A stretch of DNA of 64,000 nt from Streptomyces zinciresistens K42 (GTDB lineage: Bacteria > Actinomycetota > Actinomycetes > Streptomycetales > Streptomycetaceae): NCBI RefSeq assembly GCF_000225525.1, contig NZ_AGBF01000011.1, positions 23,165 to 87,164 of the forward strand, read 5' to 3'. The translations under genes were made by a program, and so were the position numbers. Each line of letters begins with the position of its first letter. The stretch's first letter is position 1. This document shows positions 9,313-18,706 of the stretch, piece by piece. The notes beneath the pieces are model-generated. The model saw nothing but the letters and a program-made list of their open reading frames with translations, was not told the origin of the DNA and made no database searches.

Positions 9313-10194
9313 ATGCACATGAACAGCGTTCCGCAGCACCTGAACAGCGAGGACCGCCAGGAGTACGAGCGGATCCTCGACGAGGCGCTGCGCTCCGCCC
9401 CACACCGCCCGGAACTGGCCGCTGTCTCACAGCGGCTCAACCCCGAACAACTGCGCACGCTGGCGCTGAACGCCACCGCACTCATCACGGCGGCAGCGGC
9501 CACCGAGTACGAGCAGTACGTGAAGGTCCGTGACGAACTGCGCCAGCCGGCGCCGTCCGTCTCCCCGTCCGCCTCCCCGTCCGGCCGCGAGTCCGGCTCC
9601 GGCGAGTCCGGGGGCGGCGCGATGGGCTTCGCCACCACGATGGGAGAGGTCGCCGAGACCGTCGGTCCCGGTGTCACCGCCGTGGTCGCCGTCCTGGCAC
9701 CCGTCCTCGCCGGCACCGCCGCGGCGATCTTCCTCCTCGTCGGCTACATCCTGAAGATGTTCAGCCCCGGGGCGGCGTTCGCGCAGACGATGCTGACCAC
9801 CGGCTGGGTCTTCGGCGCCATCGCGGCGGCCGCGATCCTGGTCGCCGCCGCCGGACTCCTGCTCACCGCCCTGCGCAACCGCCCCGCCTTCGACGGGGGG
9901 CCGTACGGCGAACTGAGCGAGGAGGTCGCCCAGGCCAGGGAAGCCTGGCGGGAAGCCCTGCTGGTGCGCGGCATCCTGCCCTTCCTGCGCGACGCGCCCA
10001 CCGATCCCGGCACGGCGGCCGCGCTGCAGCGCACGCCGCCGTCGGCACCGGCCGGCCGGATGCCGAACCTCGGCTACGGCCGCCCCGGGTTCAGCAGCCC
10101 GGACGACGGCGCCGGCCGCGGGTCGCGCCCGAGCTTCTCCAGCCCGGACTACAGCAGCCCGGACTTCGGAGGCCCGGAACACCGGCCGGACTAG
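9313..10194 (+). CDS. Hypothetical two-TM membrane protein
   Basis: 293 residues, not assigned to a named family. An N-terminal soluble helical part (about 75 residues, LNSEDRQEYERILDEALR) is followed by a Ser/Pro-rich spacer, two hydrophobic helices (TAVVAVLAPVLAGTAAAIFL and VFGAIAAAAILVAAAGLLL), a charged segment, and a C-terminal tail with Ser-Ser-Pro-Asp/Phe-Ser repeats. GGGGG lies before the ATG at 9313; a second ATG two codons on (9319) is also possible. Confidence 0.75.
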   Translation: MHMNSVPQHLNSEDRQEYERILDEALRSAPHRPELAAVSQRLNPEQLRTLALNATALITAAAATEYEQYVKVRDELRQPAPSVSPSASPSGRESGSGESGGGAMGFATTMGEVAETVGPGVTAVVAVLAPVLAGTAAAIFLLVGYILKMFSPGAAFAQTMLTTGWVFGAIAAAAILVAAAGLLLTALRNRPAFDGGPYGELSEEVAQAREAWREALLVRGILPFLRDAPTDPGTAAALQRTPPSAPAGRMPNLGYGRPGFSSPDDGAGRGSRPSFSSPDYSSPDFGGPEHRPD

Positions 10195-10349
10195 TGTCGC
10201 GGCGGGCGACGTCTGCCCGCCGGGGAGCGGCGGCCGGTGCGTGCTCTCGGCGTGCCGGCCGCGAGCATCCGTACGTCCCGTACGCGGGCTTGCGGCCGGT
10301 TCGGCGAGTCCGGGGGTACCTCCCACGTCCTTGAGGCCGTGGGGGGAGC

Positions 10350-10443
10350 GTGCCGGACGCCCGCGCCGGGGCGGACGTCGCCGCCCCGGGACGGCACCGG
10401 CAAGGTGCCGGTGCCGGACGCCCGCGCCAGGGCGGACGTCGCC
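10350..10443. repeat. 33-bp direct repeat in intergenic region
   Basis: Positions 10350-10382 and 10411-10443 are the same 33 bases with one mismatch, starting GTGCCGGACGCCCGCGCC and 61 bp apart. Between them GGCACC-GGCAA-GGTGCC can fold. The ~340-bp gap (10195-10533) between two convergent genes (9313-10194 and thiC) holds this repeat and other GC-rich palindromic segments but no gene; it probably contains the terminators of both. Confidence 0.7.
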
Positions 10444-10533
10444 CGCCGCGGCACCAGCCTCTCGGCTCGCGCACCCGCGCAGGCCGAGGGCGATCCCGGC
10501 ACGGGGCATGGCGCCCCGGGCCGGACGTCGGCG

Positions 10534-12458
<1,925 letters not shown>

Positions 12459-12514
12459 TGTACAAAGGTGCCTCCACGCTAGCGCCAGTCCGGGCGAGCT
12501 GAACAGGGGGCCTG

Positions 12515-12537
12515 CTCCCGATCGCGGTGATCGGGAG
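12515..12537 (-). terminator. Hairpin downstream of ssgA
   Basis: CTCCCGATC-GCGGT-GATCGGGAG, a perfect 9-bp stem 75 bp after the ssgA stop and before the thiC promoter region. Confidence 0.6.
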
Positions 12538-12610
12538 GTGACCGCGCCGCGTGCGTCGCCGAATCCCCCGCCCGGGGAGCCCCATGGACCGGGCAGGCCG
12601 CGGTAGGGCG

Positions 12611-13048
12611 TCAGCCGGCGCTCTGCTCCTCGGCCAGGATGCGGTCCAGGGCCTCGTCGAGGTGGGTGTCGAAGTCGGCGAGCGCGCCCTCCTGCCCGAG
12701 TGGCACCAGCTTGTCGGTGCGGTCCAGGAAGGCCACCAGCGGGGCCACCGAGGAACGGAACAGCGCCTGGTCGGCGCCGACCTGAAGGCGGATCAGCACA
12801 TCGCCCAGCGTCTCCGCACCGGCGGGTGAGACCCGAACGTCGCCCTCGCCGCAGGGCCCGCCCACGCCGTCCACCAGCAGTTCACGGCCGAAGGCCCAGG
12901 TCACCGGGGCGTCGCCGGGCAGATGGAAGGTCAGCCTGACGGCATAGGGATCACAGGTCTCGTAGCGCAACTCGACCGGGATGCGGAAGGAGAGCTCCTC
13001 GGACACGAGAAAGCTCATCATGACCTCTGCCTGTACGGACTCGCGCAT
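12611..13048 (-). CDS. ssgA: SsgA, sporulation-specific cell division activator
   Basis: 145 residues with the actinomycete SsgA-like protein pattern throughout: FRIPVELRYETCDPYAVRLTFHLP, VTWAFGRELLVDGV, DQALFRSSVAPLVAFLDRTD, and C-terminal LDEALDRILAEEQSAG. SsgA activates sporulation-specific septation and influences FtsZ placement through SsgB. The start is ambiguous: MRESVQAEVMM has an ATG at 13048 and a tandem ATG-ATG at 13021/13018 with AGAGG just upstream, giving 136 or 135 residues. The gene lies directly downstream of its IclR-type activator ssgR, which supports ssgA over other SALP paralogues. Confidence 0.93.
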   Translation of the reverse strand: MRESVQAEVMMSFLVSEELSFRIPVELRYETCDPYAVRLTFHLPGDAPVTWAFGRELLVDGVGGPCGEGDVRVSPAGAETLGDVLIRLQVGADQALFRSSVAPLVAFLDRTDKLVPLGQEGALADFDTHLDEALDRILAEEQSAG

Positions 13049-13145
13049 CGCCTACCCCGTCGGTTGCCATCGACTGGCCGGGAACTGACCCCGACACTGG
13101 TGGAATCTTGCTGAAAGTACACGAGAGATCACAAGGAGTGAGTTT

Positions 13146-14012
13146 TCAGATACTGATAGAGAGGGCCAGTGATCCCAGGAAACGGCTGATCTCGTCCTGG
13201 AGGCGGCAGACCGCCGACGGCAGCCGCTCGGCCTGATGAGCGGGGAGGGAAATGGCCATCGTGGCGGCCGTCACGCCCACGGTGATCGGGATCGCGGCGC
13301 AGACGGTACCCAGCGCGTATTCCTGACGCTCGGTCACCGGGGCCGTCCGACGGGTCCGTTCCAGGCGTCGTAGCAGGCCAGTGACGTCATGCACGGTGTA
13401 CGGGGTCAGGGCCTGGACGGGGTGGCGGTCGAGATGGTCGCGTCGGGCCCCGGTGTCCAACTGCGACAGCAGGCACTGGCCGATGGCGTGCGCATGACCG
13501 GTCTCCCGGAAGTCGGCCCACTCCTCGACGGCCGGATTGTCAGGAGTGTCCGATACGCAGAGGACCTCGATCTCACCGTCACGGTACTGGGCGTAGTAAA
13601 CCGGGGCACCGATGACATCACGCCATCGAGCGAGGGCGTCGGCAACCGTGCTGCGACGTTTCTGCTGGGCTCCGCCGCTGCTGAGCCGTGCGGCGGCCTC
13701 GCCGAGGAAGAACAGTCCCTTGTCGCGTCGCAGATAGCCCTCGTGCACCAGGGTGCGCAGCAGGTGATAGGCGGTGGGCAGCGCGAGGCCCGTCTCCCGG
13801 GCGAGTTGCTTGGCCGGGGCGCCGTGTTCGTGGTCGGCGACGCATTCCAGCAGGCGCATCGCGCGCTGGACGGACCCGATGAGCGTCGCGGACGGCGGCT
13901 GCTCGGGCGGCGTACGGGCCGGGGTGGCCTGTCTCGGCACCTGGGGTACGGAGGAACGCCGCTGTGCGAGGGGTGGGCGGGTGTCGGTCGATGCGGTGTC
14001 AACCGTGGCCAA
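13146..14012 (-). CDS. ssgR: SsgR, IclR-family activator of ssgA
   Basis: 288 residues as read from a TTG start at 14012 (GGGAG six bases upstream). The first ~45 residues are Pro/Thr-rich. Then comes an IclR-type winged HTH (LIGSVQRAMRLLECVADHEHGAPAK, GLALPTAYHLLRTLVHEGYL) and an IclR effector domain ending in ISRFLGSL. In Streptomyces SsgR binds the ssgA promoter and is required for its transcription. The 97-bp gap to ssgA should hold that promoter. An internal GTG could give a shorter protein starting after the Pro-rich stretch. Confidence 0.88.
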   Translation of the reverse strand: MATVDTASTDTRPPLAQRRSSVPQVPRQATPARTPPEQPPSATLIGSVQRAMRLLECVADHEHGAPAKQLARETGLALPTAYHLLRTLVHEGYLRRDKGLFFLGEAAARLSSGGAQQKRRSTVADALARWRDVIGAPVYYAQYRDGEIEVLCVSDTPDNPAVEEWADFRETGHAHAIGQCLLSQLDTGARRDHLDRHPVQALTPYTVHDVTGLLRRLERTRRTAPVTERQEYALGTVCAAIPITVGVTAATMAISLPAHQAERLPSAVCRLQDEISRFLGSLALSISI

Positions 14013-14204
14013 GGGTCACTCCCGGAGCGCGAGGGGGGAGCCCGTGCTGGGGAACACGGGAGGGGTGCACGCCGCGCGCGGGTGCCCCCGCGTCGATTTC
14101 CGGACTCTATTGGCCTGTCGGCGCCCGCGACCGCCCCGCCCGCAAAACTTCCCTCGGCCGAGGGAACCGGCGATTTCTGTTACCCCTCACCGGTCCCCGC
14201 GGGC

Positions 14205-14417
14205 TCACCAGTCGCCGCGCGACGACGAGCTCGACGTGAACTTCCGCACGACGTAGATCAGCCCGCCGACCAGGGCGACGAAGACCAGCACCTTGAAGAG
14301 CAGTCCGATGACGAACCCGACCACGCTGGCGATCAGCCCGCCGAACACGACGAGGGCGATGACCGGCACCGCGATCCACTTCACCCACCACGGCAGTCCC
14401 GCGAAGATCTCACGCAT
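14205..14417 (-). CDS. Small membrane protein (DUF5326 type)
   Basis: 70 residues starting MREIFAGLPWWVKWIAVPVIALVV. Two adjacent hydrophobic helices (residues about 10-30 and 32-55) and a basic, Ser-rich tail ending SSRGDW. The ATG at 14417 follows GGTGAGGACGAGGAC, a good ribosome site; the longer frame to 14462 is not needed. Function unknown. A TTCCCTCGG/CCGAGGGAA palindrome at 14149-14166 may terminate it. Confidence 0.8.
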   Translation of the reverse strand: MREIFAGLPWWVKWIAVPVIALVVFGGLIASVVGFVIGLLFKVLVFVALVGGLIYVVRKFTSSSSSRGDW

Positions 14418-14591
14418 CGTCCTCGTCCTCACCTCTCCGCCGGTCCTGTGCCGGTCCGGCATCGTCGGATCCGCTGATGCGCATCCACTGTTTCCCTGCC
14501 CTCGATGCTAGGACCGTCGGGTGCCTCGGCCGGGGCCTCGCAGCCCTTGTCCTCCCCTGATCGAACCCCTAGGGAACCCCGAGGCCGGGGC

Positions 14592-14909
14592 TCAGCTCTC
14601 CGGCGGAGAGAACACCACGAGCACCCTCAGGTCCTCGCTGATGTGGTGGAACTTGTGGGCGGCCCCGGCCGGGACGTAGACCACGCTGCCGCGGGCCACG
14701 TGCGTCGTCTCCATGCCGACGGTGATCTGGGCGCGCCCGCTGACGACGAAGTAGACCTCGTCCTGCTGGTGCGGCTTCTGCGGGTCGGGCTCGCCGGCGT
14801 CGAGCGCGTACAGGCCGACCGACATGTTCCGCTCGCGCAGGAACTGCAGATAGGCACCGTCGTTGGCGGCGCGCTCCGCCTCCAGTTCGTCCAGCCGGAA
14901 TGCCTTCAT
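14592..14909 (-). CDS. Cupin-domain protein
   Basis: 105 residues forming one small beta-barrel. Motif 1 is KPHQQDEVYFVVSGRAQITVG (about residues 44-64) and motif 2 is VYVPAGAAHKFHHISEDL (about 77-94), which supply the usual His/Glu metal ligands. No fused domain; role unknown. Divergent from the downstream membrane protein gene. Confidence 0.88.
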   Translation of the reverse strand: MKAFRLDELEAERAANDGAYLQFLRERNMSVGLYALDAGEPDPQKPHQQDEVYFVVSGRAQITVGMETTHVARGSVVYVPAGAAHKFHHISEDLRVLVVFSPPES

Positions 14910-14970
14910 CGCTCTGTTCCGCCCCTGTCAGCCGTACTCGTCGCCGATCTCGTCTGCCACGATCAGACAC

Positions 14971-15348
14971 ATGAAGAATTTCCTAGTCAAGACGATCGCC
15001 AACGCGGGCGCCCTGGCGGTCGCCGTCTGGCTGATAGACAAGATCACCCTGACCGGGGACAGCACGGGCAAGGAGATCGCCACCCTGCTGCTCGTGGCGC
15101 TGCTCTTCGGCCTGGTGAACGTCCTGGTCAAGCCGGTCGTGAAGCTCCTCAGCCTCCCCCTGCTCATCCTGACGCTGGGTCTGTTCACCCTGATCGTCAA
15201 CGCGCTGATGCTGCTGCTGACGTCGTGGCTCGCCGACAAGCTCGACCTGAGTTTCCAGGTGGAGGGCTTCTGGACGGCCGTCCTCGGCGGCCTGATCATC
15301 TCGATCGTCTCGTGGGCGCTGAACGTCGTCCTGCCCGACGGGGACTGA
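14971..15348 (+). CDS. Phage-holin-like four-TM membrane protein (DUF360/Phage_holin_4_2)
   Basis: 125 residues with about four hydrophobic helices and the family pattern KNFLVKTIANAGALAVAVWL, then LFGLVNVLVKPVVKLLSLPL. Despite the family name, such proteins are ordinary chromosomal genes in actinobacteria and no phage genes surround it. Its stop is 7 bp before the tyrosine phosphatase gene, so the two are probably cotranscribed. Function unknown. Confidence 0.88.
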   Translation: MKNFLVKTIANAGALAVAVWLIDKITLTGDSTGKEIATLLLVALLFGLVNVLVKPVVKLLSLPLLILTLGLFTLIVNALMLLLTSWLADKLDLSFQVEGFWTAVLGGLIISIVSWALNVVLPDGD

Positions 15349-15355
15349 GCGTCCG

Positions 15356-15847
15356 ATGACCTACCGCGTCTGTTTCGTCTGCACCGGCAACATCTGCCGT
15401 TCGCCGATGGCGGAGTCGGTCTTCCGCGCCCGGGTGGCGGAGGCCGGGCTGGAGGGCCTGGTCGAGGCCGACAGCGGCGGCACCGGCGGCTGGCACGAGG
15501 GCGACCCGGCCGACCCGCGCGCCGTCTCCGTCCTGGCGGAGCGCGGCTATGAGAGCGGTCACACGGCCCGGCAGTTCACGCCGTCCTGGTTCGGCCGGCT
15601 CGACCTCGTGGTCGCCCTGGACTCGGGCCATCTCAAGGCCCTGCGCCGCCTCGCGCCGACCGCGCGGGACGCGGCGAAGGTGCGGCTGCTGCGCTCCTGG
15701 GACCCGGACGCCGGCGACGACCCGGACGTGCCCGACCCGTACTACGGGGGCCGGGACGGCTTCGAGGAGTGCCTTGAGATGGTGGAGGCGGCGAGCACGG
15801 GGCTGCTCGCCGCGGTACGCGACCAGGTGGAGGAACGGACGGCATGA
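15356..15847 (+). CDS. Low-molecular-weight protein-tyrosine phosphatase
   Basis: 163 residues. The P-loop C-X5-R-S is at residues 9-16 (CTGNICRS), and the general-acid loop VPDPYYGG lies near residue 127, both characteristic of LMW-PTPs such as Streptomyces PtpA. Length is normal. It overlaps the start of the following lyase by four bases (ATGA), so translation is coupled. Substrate unknown. Confidence 0.93.
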   Translation: MTYRVCFVCTGNICRSPMAESVFRARVAEAGLEGLVEADSGGTGGWHEGDPADPRAVSVLAERGYESGHTARQFTPSWFGRLDLVVALDSGHLKALRRLAPTARDAAKVRLLRSWDPDAGDDPDVPDPYYGGRDGFEECLEMVEAASTGLLAAVRDQVEERTA

Positions 15848-16992
15848 GCGGTACGCAGACACAGGGGCACGGCGACGGGGACGGCACGCGCGCGGTGCGG
15901 GCCGGGCTGCCCGAGCCGGTGAAGTACGAACCCACCCTGCCGGGTCCGGTGTTCGCGGCGCACTTCCACCTGCCGGGCGAGCCGACCGGGCCCTACACCT
16001 ACGGGCGGGACGAGAACCCGACGTGGGCCCTGCTGGAGAGGGCCATCGGCGAGCTGGAGGCGCCGGGCGAGGACGGGGTCCGCACGCTGGCCTTCGCCTC
16101 GGGCATGGCCGCCGTCTCGTCGGTGCTCTTCTCCCAGCTGCGGGCCGGGGACGCCGTCGTCCTGCCCAGCGACGGCTACCAGGCGCTGCCGCTGGCCCGC
16201 GCGCAACTGGAGGCGTTCGGCATCGAGGTGCGCACCGCGCCCACGCGCGACGACGCCCAGCTCGACGTCCTGGACGGGGCGAAGCTGCTGTGGATCGAGA
16301 CGCCGTCCAACCCCGGCCTCGACGTGTGCGACGTCCGGCGGCTGGTGGAGCGCGCCCGCGCGCGGGGCGCCCTCGTGGCCGTCGACAACACGCTGGCGAC
16401 TCCGCTCGGGCAGCGGCCGCTCGAACTCGGCGCGGACTTCTCGGTGGCCAGCGGCACCAAGCAGCTGACCGGCCACGGCGACGTCCTGCTGGGCTATGTG
16501 GCCGGCCGGGACGCCGAGGCCATGGCCGCCGTACGCCGCTGGCGCAAGATCGTCGGGGCGATCCCGGGGCCCATGGAGGCATGGCTCGCGCATCGGTCAC
16601 TCGCCACGCTCCAGCTGCGGGTGGAGCGGCAGAACGCCACCGCCCTCGCCGTCGCCGAGGCGCTGCGGGACCGGCCGGAGGAGCTCGGGGTGCGGTATCC
16701 GGGGCTGCCCGAGGACCCCTCGCACGCGCTCGCCTCCCGGCAGATGCGGCGCTTCGGCTGCGTGGTGTCCTTCACGCTGCCCACGCGCGCGCGTGCGGAG
16801 CGCTTCCTGGAGGCGCTGCGGCTCGTCGACGACGCGACGAGCTTCGGCGGGGTGCGGTCCACGGCCGAGCGGCGGGGCCGCTGGGGAGGCGACGCCGTGC
16901 CGGAGGGCTTCATCCGGATGTCGATCGGCGCCGAGGACCCCGAGGACCTGGTGGCGGACGTGCTGGGGGCCCTGGACGCGTCGGACCGCTGA
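15844..16992 (+). CDS. Cystathionine gamma-lyase family PLP enzyme
   Basis: 382 residues of the Cys/Met metabolism PLP family (PF01053). Visible are FASGMAAVSSVLFSQL, the aspartate region LLWIETPSNPGLDVCDV, and the PLP-lysine segment SVASGTKQLTGHGDVLLGY. Likely a cystathionine gamma-lyase acting in reverse transsulfuration; a gamma-synthase or methionine gamma-lyase cannot be excluded by motif alone. Last gene of a three-gene run with the membrane protein and the phosphatase. Confidence 0.9.
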   Translation: MSGTQTQGHGDGDGTRAVRAGLPEPVKYEPTLPGPVFAAHFHLPGEPTGPYTYGRDENPTWALLERAIGELEAPGEDGVRTLAFASGMAAVSSVLFSQLRAGDAVVLPSDGYQALPLARAQLEAFGIEVRTAPTRDDAQLDVLDGAKLLWIETPSNPGLDVCDVRRLVERARARGALVAVDNTLATPLGQRPLELGADFSVASGTKQLTGHGDVLLGYVAGRDAEAMAAVRRWRKIVGAIPGPMEAWLAHRSLATLQLRVERQNATALAVAEALRDRPEELGVRYPGLPEDPSHALASRQMRRFGCVVSFTLPTRARAERFLEALRLVDDATSFGGVRSTAERRGRWGGDAVPEGFIRMSIGAEDPEDLVADVLGALDASDR

Positions 16993-17067
16993 CCCGGCCC
17001 CTGCGTCCACGGGGCCGGGTCCGTACGGCAGGTGGTCCGAGCCTCCCCCCTCGTGACTCGGACCACC
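16992..17067 (+). terminator. Two hairpins after the lyase gene
   Basis: ACCCGGCCCC/GGGGCCGGGT (16992-17001 with 17011-17020) directly after the stop, then GGTGGTCCGAG/CTCGGACCACC (17031-17041 with 17057-17067). Both stems are perfect. Confidence 0.75.
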
Positions 17068-17217
17068 CTCGGTTCTGCGCGCGAAGAACCGCGCGCACAA
17101 GGCTAGTTGACTCTCTGTCAGTGTCCAATCACCGTAGCGACAGCGGGCTATCGACTTATTTACAGTTGGGCCCCGCCCCGGGGGTGGTGAGAAGGGCGGG
17201 GAAGGGGAGGAAGCGGC

Positions 17218-18125
17218 GTGGACCTGGCCTTGCTGCGCACTTTCGTCACCGTGCACCGGGCCGGCTCCTTCACCCGGGCCGCCGCACTGCTCGGTCTGTC
17301 CCAGCCGGCGGTCACCTCGCAGATACGCACGCTGGAGCGGCAGTTGGGCCGTCCCCTGTTCCTGCGGCAGGCCCGGGGGGTGACCCCCACCTCCCTGGGC
17401 GACGAACTCGCCCACAAAGCGGCTCCCCATCTCGACGCCCTCGTGGAGATCACCGAGACGGGTCTCGACGACGAGTCGTCCTCGCGGTCCCTGCACCTGG
17501 CCGGACCGCCGGAGTTCACCGCCGAGCGCGCGCTGCCCGCGCTCACCGCTCTGATCGGTGCGGAGGGCGGTCGGGGGTTCGCCCTGCGTGCGTCGTTCGG
17601 CAACGCCGAGGAGTCCCTGGAGGGGCTGTCGGCCGGTCACCACGATCTGGCCATCAGTACGGCCCGGCCGCGGGGTGCCCTGCTCACGCGACTCCGCTCT
17701 GCGACGAGGAGCATGTCCTCGTCGCCGCGCCGCACTGGAGGGAACGGCTGGGGGCGGGGCGGCCGCGCGGCAAGGGATCGCCCGCGCCGGAGGACGTCCC
17801 GGTGGTCGAGGTGCACGAGTCCCTGCCGTTCGTCTCGCGCTACTGGGCCTCGGTCTTCGACTCCCGTCCGGTCGCCCCGGGCACGGTGATCGTCCCCGAC
17901 CTGCGCGCGGTCCTCGCGTGCGCCGTCGCGGGGGCGGGGCTGGCGGTGCTGCCCCGCTATCTGTGCGCCGCCGCCCTGGAGCGCGGCGAGGTCGTCGCCC
18001 CGTACGCGCCCGCGGTGCCGCCGCTGCGGACGTACTTCCTGGCGGTGCGCACCGGAACGCTCGCGATGCCTCATGTCGCACGGGCGCACGAGTGGCTGGT
18101 GCGAGCCGCTTCCGACTGGTCCTGA
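17218..18125 (+). pseudogene. LysR-family regulator with a frameshift
   Basis: The first 157 or so codons encode a LysR HTH (MDLALLRTFVTVHRAGSFTR, SQPAVTSQIRTLERQLGRPL) and the start of the effector domain. After 17687 the homologous sequence continues in the frame one base back: ATPLCDEEHVLVAAPHWRE through LPRYLCAAALERGEVV to TGA at 18125. One missing base after CTCAC restores a normal ~302-residue protein. As written, the first frame ends at 17889 (223 residues). This is either a recent inactivating deletion or a sequencing error. GTG start with GGGGAGGAAG upstream. Confidence 0.82.
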
Positions 18126-18178
18126 GCAGGCATTCCGCCCTCGTCACGGGCCGGGCTCCACCGGTGACGTCCTGCGAT

Positions 18179-18192
18179 GTTTCACGTGGAAC
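18179..18192. promoter_or_regulatory. Near-parS (one mismatch) upstream of Nudix gene
   Basis: GTTTCACGTGGAAC: A replaced by G at position 11 of the parS consensus. Located 22 bp before the Nudix start codon. Confidence 0.6.
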
Positions 18193-18213
18193 CAGCCGGG
18201 CCACATTTCTCCC

Positions 18214-18696
18214 ATGACCGTCCGACCCGTGGTCAAGCGCACCGCCCGCGCCGTCCTGCTGGACGGCGACGATCTGATCCTGATCAAGCGCACCAAGCCA
18301 GGCGTGGATCCCTACTGGGTCACGCCCGGCGGGGGTGTCGAGCCGACGGATCCGACCGTCGTCGACGCCCTGCACCGCGAGGTCTACGAGGAGCTCGGCG
18401 CCAAGGTCACCGACGTGGTGCCGTGTTTCGTCGACACCGTCGAGCACATCGGTGCGGACGGCGGTACGAGCGGCGCGAAGGTGCAGCACTTCTTCGTCTG
18501 CCACCTGGCGTCGATGGACCCCTCCTTGCGGAACGGTCCCGAGGTGGACGAGCCCATCGGCGAGTACGAGATCGTACGGGTGCCCTTCACCCGGGTCGGG
18601 ATCGCCTCGGTCCATCTGGTGCCGCTGTCGCTGCGGCACTATCTCGACGGCAACATCGAGGGCGTCCGCGCGCTGCACGCACCCGACCTGGGCTGA
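18214..18696 (+). CDS. Nudix hydrolase
   Basis: 160 residues. The Nudix box is complete: GGGVEPTDPTVVDALHREVYEELG (about residues 39-62), with the REVYEE metal-binding glutamates. The preceding segment RAVLLDGDDLILIKRTKPG is typical. Substrate (nucleoside diphosphate derivative) cannot be told. ATG at 18214 is the first start giving a normal N-terminus; the frame is open further upstream across the near-parS. Convergent with the flavohaemoglobin gene, whose stop is 10 bp away. Confidence 0.92.
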   Translation: MTVRPVVKRTARAVLLDGDDLILIKRTKPGVDPYWVTPGGGVEPTDPTVVDALHREVYEELGAKVTDVVPCFVDTVEHIGADGGTSGAKVQHFFVCHLASMDPSLRNGPEVDEPIGEYEIVRVPFTRVGIASVHLVPLSLRHYLDGNIEGVRALHAPDLG

Positions 18697-18706
18697 CGGC
18701 CGGGTC

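Noticed and set aside
14971..15348. Possible prophage from a holin-like protein
   Set aside because: Single DUF360-type gene in a conserved chromosomal context without other phage genes.
17683..17690. Programmed frameshift in the LysR gene
   Set aside because: No slippery run or downstream structure beyond normal GC-rich sequence; a deletion or sequencing error is simpler.
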